Below, in pieces: positions 6,332-10,885 of a stretch of DNA of 10,885 nt. This DNA comes from Verrucomicrobiota bacterium (GTDB lineage Bacteria > Verrucomicrobiota > Verrucomicrobiia > Limisphaerales > UBA1100). A program made the position numbers and the translations under genes. Position 1 is the first letter of the stretch; every line of letters begins with the position of its first letter. The notes under the pieces are model-generated. The model worked only from the letters and a program-made list of their open reading frames with translations, did not search any database and had not been told where the DNA came from. The stretch covers positions 1 through 10,885 of the forward strand of contig JAPKEI010000070.1 in assembly GCA_028872685.1 (NCBI GenBank). The letters run 5' to 3'.

Positions 6332-7072
6332 TCACATCACCATTCCGCCATCGACCGTCAGTACTTGGCCGGTAACATAGCGCGCCGCAGGGCTGGCAAG
6401 GTACAAAGCCGCGCCCGCTATGTCGTCCACGACGCCTAATTCACCCATCGGGATTTTGGCTTTGATGGCGTCCTTCACTTTGTCGCTGAGCTCATCGGTC
6501 ATGTCCGTGGCGATGAAGCCCGGCGCAATGGCGTTCACCGTCACACCGCTCTTGGCCAGTTCTTTGGCACAACTTTTGGTAAACCCAATCAGCCCCGCCT
6601 TGCTTGCCGCGTAGTTGACTTGGCCCGCGTTACCAATGAGGCCGACCACCGATGCGATGTTAATAATACGCGCGCGGTCCGCCTTGCGCAACGGCCGCGC
6701 GAAGGCTTTCGTCAGCGTGAACGCGCCTTTGAGATTTGTATCCAACACCGTGTCCCAATCCGCCTCGCTCATGCGCATCAGTAAACCATCACGCGTGACG
6801 CCGGCGTTGTTGACCAAAATATTGATGCCGCCGGTGTCCTCCAAAATTTTTGCAACCGCTGCTTCCACCGCCGCCGTGTCGCCCACGTCCACCGCCACCG
6901 CCCAGCTCTTGCGACCCAGCGCCGCTACTTCGTCCGCCACCGATTGCGAGTTGGCTTCTGTGCGCGAAATGCACACCACATCCGCGCCGGCCCCGGCAAA
7001 CGCCAGCGCAATCGCGCGACCAATCCCTCGGCCCGCGCCGGTGACTACTGCAGTTTGATTTTCAAGTGACAT
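6332..7072 (-). CDS. fabG: 3-oxoacyl-ACP reductase
   Basis: This is the NADPH-dependent ketoreductase of fatty acid elongation; it reduces 3-oxoacyl-ACP to 3-hydroxyacyl-ACP. The 246 residues match the usual length and form one Rossmann fold of the classical short-chain dehydrogenase family. The cofactor motif TGAGRGIG is at 11-18, NNAG at 88-91, and the catalytic tetrad N113, S141, Y154 and K158 is intact (YAASK at 154-158). The C-terminus VTGQVLTVDGGMVM is typical of FabG. The context between fabD and acpP makes FabG far more likely than another SDR enzyme. The start lies 18 bases after the fabD stop, so the pair is probably co-transcribed. No Shine-Dalgarno is visible. Confidence 0.96.
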   Translation of the reverse strand: MSLENQTAVVTGAGRGIGRAIALAFAGAGADVVCISRTEANSQSVADEVAALGRKSWAVAVDVGDTAAVEAAVAKILEDTGGINILVNNAGVTRDGLLMRMSEADWDTVLDTNLKGAFTLTKAFARPLRKADRARIINIASVVGLIGNAGQVNYAASKAGLIGFTKSCAKELAKSGVTVNAIAPGFIATDMTDELSDKVKDAIKAKIPMGELGVVDDIAGAALYLASPAARYVTGQVLTVDGGMVM

Positions 7073-7090
7073 CGTGTGTGGTGAGTAATG

Positions 7091-8020
7091 TTATTCGCTC
7101 AAAGCCGCAACCGTTTTTTCCAGGCTCGGCACATCGGCCACGTTGTGCACTTCAAGCCCGCGATCAATACGCCGCATAAAACCGGTGAGCGCCGTGCCAG
7201 GGCCGAGCTCGATGAAGCGGGTGAATCCATCATCAATTAAATGCCGGATAGACGCCTCCCAGCGCACGGGCGAAGTCACTTGCTCCACGAGCCTCTGCAA
7301 AATTTCTCCCGCCGTCGCGTGCGGTTGCGCGGTCACGTTGGAAACCACCGGCACCGCTGGTAGATTCAAATCCACCTCGCGCAATGCCGTCTCCAATTTC
7401 GGGCACGCGCTTTCCATCAAGCGCGAATGATACGCGCCGGCTACCGGCAAAGGCAGGGCGCGTTTGGCCCCGCGTTCCTTGGCCAGCGCGCAGGCTTTCT
7501 CGATGCCCGCCGCTGTGCCGGAAATTACCAATTGTCCCGGGCAATTCAAATTCGCCAGCTCCACCTCCGCCGCAGCGCACACCTCGCGGGTGGCGTCTTC
7601 GTCCAAACCAATCACCGCCGCCATGCCGCCCTCCGTCGCATCACACGCCTCCTGCATAAACCGTCCACGCTGCCGCACCACCCGCAGCCCGTCCTCAAAG
7701 GTCATCACGCCCGCGGCCGTGAGTGCCGTAAATTCCCCCAACGACAACCCCGCTGCCGCCTCGAATTTAAAACTGGGAGCTTGAGTTTTCAGCACTTCCA
7801 ACGCCGCCCAGCTCACCAGAAAAATCCCCGGCTGCGCATTCTCCGTTTGCGTCAGTGCCTCCTCCGGCCCTTCAAAACAAACTTGTGTGAGATCATACCC
7901 CAACGCCTCATCTGCGCGCGCAAACAAATCCCGCGCCACCGGAAAGGCTTCCACGAGGTCCTGCCCCATGCCCACCACTTGAGCCCCCTGCCCCGCAAAC
8001 AAAATAGCCGTCTTCGCCAT
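7091..8020 (-). CDS. fabD: Malonyl-CoA:ACP transacylase
   Basis: This enzyme transfers malonyl from CoA to ACP, feeding chain elongation. I start it at the ATG at 8020, giving 309 residues, the same as E. coli FabD, with the family opening MAKTAILFAGQGAQVVGMG. A TTG 33 bases further upstream is in frame but would add an unconserved MIAALRVVPSR. The nucleophile is S93 in AGLSLGEFTAL. The carboxylate-binding Arg is R118 in RQRGRFMQE, the catalytic His is H198 in VAGAYHSRLM, and the GQGAQ glutamine is Q11. The usual His before the active-site Ser (GHSLG) is Leu here; I recall this form in PVC bacteria, but have not checked it. fabG follows 18 bases later. No clear promoter or Shine-Dalgarno was found in the 95-base gap upstream. 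Confidence 0.95.
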   Translation of the reverse strand: MAKTAILFAGQGAQVVGMGQDLVEAFPVARDLFARADEALGYDLTQVCFEGPEEALTQTENAQPGIFLVSWAALEVLKTQAPSFKFEAAAGLSLGEFTALTAAGVMTFEDGLRVVRQRGRFMQEACDATEGGMAAVIGLDEDATREVCAAAEVELANLNCPGQLVISGTAAGIEKACALAKERGAKRALPLPVAGAYHSRLMESACPKLETALREVDLNLPAVPVVSNVTAQPHATAGEILQRLVEQVTSPVRWEASIRHLIDDGFTRFIELGPGTALTGFMRRIDRGLEVHNVADVPSLEKTVAALSE

Positions 8021-8089
8021 GCGCGAAGGCACTACACGCAAAGCCGCTATCAAAGCAAGTTTCAGTTTGAACCACCTTGAAGGTAGGAT

Positions 8090-8105
8090 GCGCTGCCTCC
8101 AGCGC
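8090..8105 (-). repeat. Short GC-rich hairpin between the sulfatase gene and fabD
   Basis: Arms GCGCTG and CAGCGC (6 bp, perfect) enclose the loop GAGG on the minus strand, 10 bases after the sulfatase stop. No T-tract follows. It could weakly terminate the sulfatase transcript. It is short enough to occur by chance in GC-rich DNA. Confidence 0.3.
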
Positions 8106-8115
8106 GCTGCGCCGT

Positions 8116-10839
8116 TTACTTTTGTTTCGCCGCGTCAAGACGCTGCTTGAGTCTGCCGAGTTCCTTGTCCCGGTTGTGCAAATAATCCTGTTGGGCGCGA
8201 TAAGCAGCGGCGCGTTTTTGAGTGATCGCCTTGTAGGCGGAATCGTTCTTCAACTCCTTGCGAGTCGCGTCACGTTTCTGCTTGATGGCGTCGTCGGAGA
8301 CAAACAACTGGGGATAATCGGCCTCAAGTTTGCGTTGGGCAGCTTCGGCGGCCGCGGTGAGTTTCTGGTAGGCCGGATCATTCCGATGCTTTTGCCGGGC
8401 CCGCTCGAGAGCGGCCTTGCTCCCGGTGGCTGGCCCCTGATCGATGGCTGGATTTTGTTCCACAAGAAAGGCATCCAGCGCGCGGTTGGCGCGGTACGTG
8501 GCGAAGAGGGTCTCCTTGTAAACGGGGTCCTCGGCGTGGAGCTTCTTACGTTGCGCGGCAATTTTCTTGCGGAACGACTTGTGGGAACTAAACACCGCGG
8601 GGAAGCGCTTAACCTTCTCGGCATCGAGGACGTCCACCGTCTCCACCAGTTTGCGATAGACAGGATCGTTGAGGTGAAAACGCGCGAGGGTATTGCGCTT
8701 GCGAATCTCGTACTCGTCAGCGAGCGTTTTTTTCACGGGGAATTGGCCGGCGACCTTTTGGATGCGCGCCAAGTTCGCCTCGCGATCCCGATGCCGCCGA
8801 GCACTGAAGACCTGTACGTTGTCGAAGGACGCGCCGGCCCGATCCACCTGCAACGCAAAGTACGTGCGTTCCTGGTTGATGATCGGGTGCTTGGCGTAAA
8901 CAAGATGCTCGGCATCGAGATGCGCCACCGCCTCGTCACCGATAAACTCAATTGTCATCGTGTACCACTTGCCGGGCTCAAAATTATACGCGCATTCGCC
9001 GTGGCGCATGGAAAACCACGGCCCTCGCTGGTCGGTCGCCGTTTGCAGGTAAAAGTGGTCGCGGCGAATGTGGATCACCGTGTTGTAGTGCCCTGAGGCA
9101 CCGGTCACGAGGCGCAGATCCTTCGCGCCATCCTCGCCATCAAACCGAAAATCAAACCGCACCAGCGCGTCTTTGAAATTCGGGTCCTTGTAAAAGAGCC
9201 GCTTGTTTTCGCCGGCAATCTCGTTGCGGCGCAGCACACCTTTCTCCACCTGCCACTCCTTGTTGAAATGCCAGTGGCTGCTCACCTGCCCCTCGGAAAA
9301 GTGTTCACCAAACTTCAAGTTATGCGGCTCAGCCAGCAACGGCCGCGAGGGAATACGCGCGCCCGCTTGAGCCCGCCACTTCGTCAACCGGCCCTGCAAA
9401 TCGCGCACGCGCTTGGGCTCATCCGCCGCAAGGTTGGTCTTCTCGGATGGATCCTTGGCGAGATTATACAACTCGTGCTTCCCCTTGCGCGCAGGATCGA
9501 AGAACTCGAGCAATTTCCAGTCGCCCACCCGGATTGCCCCACCGGAAACGCCGCCGAGAAAATGCGGCCGATCCAGCGGGTAATGCCAGTGCAACGCCTC
9601 GCGCTTGGGCGCAACATCGGGATTCCGCCACGTCTCGAGAATGGACACCCCATCCAGCTTCTGCTTCGGATCCGGTTGCACGCCACCGGCCTCCAGCAGC
9701 GTGGGATAAAAATCATGATTCACAACCGGTTGCGATGAAGTGCGACCGGCGGGCACAGCGCCATTCGGCCAACGCACAATCAACGGCACCCGAATGCCGC
9801 CCTCATACAGCTGGCTCTTGCCGCCACGCAACGGCCCATTCAATGTCACATTCACCTCTCCGCCGTTATCGCTGCTAAAAATGAAGATCGTGTCCCGATG
9901 AATCCCCAACTCGCGCAGCTTGCGATCGATCATCCCAACGCCATCATCAACGCTCTCCAACATCGCGGCCAGATGTGGATTGTGATGCGTAGCCCAGTGA
10001 TGCCCGGCATCGCCTTTCAGCCCGGCGTCCTCACACAGATAACACCTGTCACGCCCGCTCGGCCCCGGCTTGTGCTTGCGACGATATTTCTCCACCAGAT
10101 CTTGCCGGCCATTGAGAATCGTGTGCGGCGCAAAATGGCTGAGGAAGAGAAAGAATGGCTTGTCCTTGTTCCGCTCGATGAATTCCACCGCCTCCAGATT
10201 CAGCCGGTCCGTCAAATACTCACTCTTGCCCAAACGATTCTTCGGCAGGTCGACCCACGAGATCGGCTGTGTGCGAAACACGTACGGGAAAAAGTTCGCC
10301 CCGTTCCCCACACCCTTCACCTCGCTGCCCGTGTTCCAGCCAAAGCCATGGTCCGTGGGTCGCAGTTCGAACTCCGCCTCGTGATGTTTATAGCCCGTGA
10401 GATGCCATTTGCCCACCATACCCGTGGCGTACTCGTGCTTCGACAAAATCTCCGGCAACGTCACTTGGCTGACCGGCAGCGCGTTAGAGGAATTCGGCCG
10501 CAGATAATCGATGATGCCCACCCGCGCCGGATGCTGCCCCGTGAGCAACGCCGCGCGATACGGCGAACACACCGGCGCTGCCGCATACGCATGTGTGAAC
10601 CGCACCCCCTCCTTCGCCAGCCGGTCCAGATTCGGCGTCTCGTTGAACCGGTTCCCATAACACCCCAGTTCCGCCCAGCCCAAGTCATCCGCCAGCACAA
10701 AAACCACATTCGGCCGCCGAATCTGCGCCGCGCCATCCAGGGTCAACCCGGCCAAGACAAATAAACAAATTATCCGATTCACGCAGGCTAGCCTCCCAGC
10801 CAAACCCACCACCGCAATCATCAAGAGAATCTGCTTCAT
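8116..10839 (-). CDS. Secreted formylglycine-dependent sulfatase with lectin-like and helical-repeat C-terminal domains
   Basis: This is an exported arylsulfatase-family (S1) enzyme, probably acting on sulfated polysaccharides or glycans. Numbered from the ATG at 10839 (907 residues), a hydrophobic leader precedes the sulfatase core (about 42-495). Metal ligands D51-D52 lie in NVVFVLADDLGW. The modifiable cysteine is C91 in CSPYRAALLTG (CxPxR). Further site residues are K144 and H146 (GKWHLTG), H239 (HFAPH), D324-N325 (SSDNGG) and K341 (LRGGKSQ). A beta-sandwich domain resembling DUF1080/concanavalin-type modules follows (about 500-682), then a basic, coiled-coil-prone tail (about 686-907) with a duplicated unit. 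It needs a formylglycine-generating enzyme, which is not encoded here. Two leaders are in tandem: ATG 10839 gives MKQILLMIAVVGLAG, while the GTG at 10782, nine bases after GGGAGG, gives an ordinary signal peptide NRIICLFVLAGLTLDGAA. The frame is open to the window edge. The substrate cannot be told. Confidence 0.92.
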   Translation of the reverse strand: MKQILLMIAVVGLAGRLACVNRIICLFVLAGLTLDGAAQIRRPNVVFVLADDLGWAELGCYGNRFNETPNLDRLAKEGVRFTHAYAAAPVCSPYRAALLTGQHPARVGIIDYLRPNSSNALPVSQVTLPEILSKHEYATGMVGKWHLTGYKHHEAEFELRPTDHGFGWNTGSEVKGVGNGANFFPYVFRTQPISWVDLPKNRLGKSEYLTDRLNLEAVEFIERNKDKPFFLFLSHFAPHTILNGRQDLVEKYRRKHKPGPSGRDRCYLCEDAGLKGDAGHHWATHHNPHLAAMLESVDDGVGMIDRKLRELGIHRDTIFIFSSDNGGEVNVTLNGPLRGGKSQLYEGGIRVPLIVRWPNGAVPAGRTSSQPVVNHDFYPTLLEAGGVQPDPKQKLDGVSILETWRNPDVAPKREALHWHYPLDRPHFLGGVSGGAIRVGDWKLLEFFDPARKGKHELYNLAKDPSEKTNLAADEPKRVRDLQGRLTKWRAQAGARIPSRPLLAEPHNLKFGEHFSEGQVSSHWHFNKEWQVEKGVLRRNEIAGENKRLFYKDPNFKDALVRFDFRFDGEDGAKDLRLVTGASGHYNTVIHIRRDHFYLQTATDQRGPWFSMRHGECAYNFEPGKWYTMTIEFIGDEAVAHLDAEHLVYAKHPIINQERTYFALQVDRAGASFDNVQVFSARRHRDREANLARIQKVAGQFPVKKTLADEYEIRKRNTLARFHLNDPVYRKLVETVDVLDAEKVKRFPAVFSSHKSFRKKIAAQRKKLHAEDPVYKETLFATYRANRALDAFLVEQNPAIDQGPATGSKAALERARQKHRNDPAYQKLTAAAEAAQRKLEADYPQLFVSDDAIKQKRDATRKELKNDSAYKAITQKRAAAYRAQQDYLHNRDKELGRLKQRLDAAKQK
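8119..8667 (-). repeat. Internal duplication (two ~90-95-residue units) in the sulfatase C-terminus
   Basis: Two units align. Unit 1 begins NDPVYRKL (about residue 724 from the ATG at 10839) and unit 2 begins NDPAYQKL (about residue 820). Each has a central (R/D)(F/Y)Px(V/L)F segment (RFPAVF, DYPQLF), a basic helix (RKKIAAQRKKL, KRDATRKEL) and a second acidic-Asp-Tyr box (EDPVY, NDSAY) 45-50 residues after the first. The region is rich in Ala, Lys, Arg and Gln and probably forms helical hairpins. No Pfam family comes to mind. A surface-attachment, cell-wall or oligomerisation role is only a guess. Confidence 0.65.
10792..10797 (-). promoter_or_regulatory. Shine-Dalgarno supporting an internal GTG start of the sulfatase
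   Basis: GGGAGG lies nine bases upstream of the in-frame GTG at 10782 on the minus strand. Starting there gives an 888-residue protein with a standard signal peptide (NR, then IICLFVLAGLTL, with cleavage likely after GAA). The alternative ATG at 10839 has AGGA eight bases upstream. The two candidate starts cannot be separated from sequence alone. Confidence 0.45.
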
Positions 10840-10885
10840 GCCCGCCATCCTACGCCTCACCGGCACTGGTGTAAATGCTGTTGGG

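Noticed and set aside
8021..8053. Upstream TTG start for fabD at 8053
   Set aside because: It adds 11 unconserved residues. The ATG at 8020 gives the exact family start and the normal length.
8077..9096. 339-codon open frame on the plus strand opposite the sulfatase 3' end
   Set aside because: It looks fairly protein-like, but its hydrophobic content arises from the reverse complement of the Lys/Ala-rich tail. No family motif, RBS or promoter was seen.

Overview
The window looks like a chromosomal segment of a GC-rich, Gram-negative bacterium of the PVC superphylum, most likely Verrucomicrobiota. The grounds are a long two-part YidC with a large periplasmic domain, a malonyl-CoA:ACP transacylase with the GLSLG nucleophile elbow, a secreted formylglycine-type sulfatase with extra C-terminal domains, and few Shine-Dalgarno sequences. 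This placement is inference from protein character, not from a database search. All ten genes I support lie on the minus strand, so transcription runs from right to left.

Layout in the direction of transcription. (1) 10839-8116: a large exported sulfatase with a lectin-like/DUF1080-type middle domain and a duplicated, basic helical C-terminal module. (2) 8020-4627: a type II fatty acid synthesis cluster, fabD, fabG, acpP, fabF. A strong intrinsic terminator sits between acpP and fabF. plsX and fabH, often found upstream of such clusters, are absent. (3) 4540-3266: deoA (thymidine phosphorylase), flanked by palindromic hairpins. (4) 3128-1: the conserved rpmH-rnpA-yidD-yidC-jag block. It has a candidate sigma70-type promoter before rpmH, one-base stop/start overlaps between the first three genes and a probable ATGA overlap between yidC and jag. 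jag runs off the left edge.

The fab genes supply malonyl-ACP, the acyl carrier, chain condensation and the first reduction of acyl-chain elongation. rpmH to jag couples a ribosomal protein and RNase P protein with membrane protein insertion factors (YidD, YidC) and an RNA-binding KH/R3H protein. DeoA is a nucleoside salvage enzyme with no obvious functional link to either side. The sulfatase is an accessory polysaccharide- or glycan-degrading enzyme unrelated to the fab genes.

No gene-free stretch reaches 300 bases. The gaps are 3129-3265, 4541-4626, 5902-5981, 6228-6331 and 8021-8115, and their hairpins and promoter candidates are listed. I saw no tRNA, rRNA, CRISPR array, insertion sequence or toxin/defence module. 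This is mainly a housekeeping region. The least ordinary parts are the architecture and start of the sulfatase and the intergenic palindromes. I do not see a convincing new biological system.
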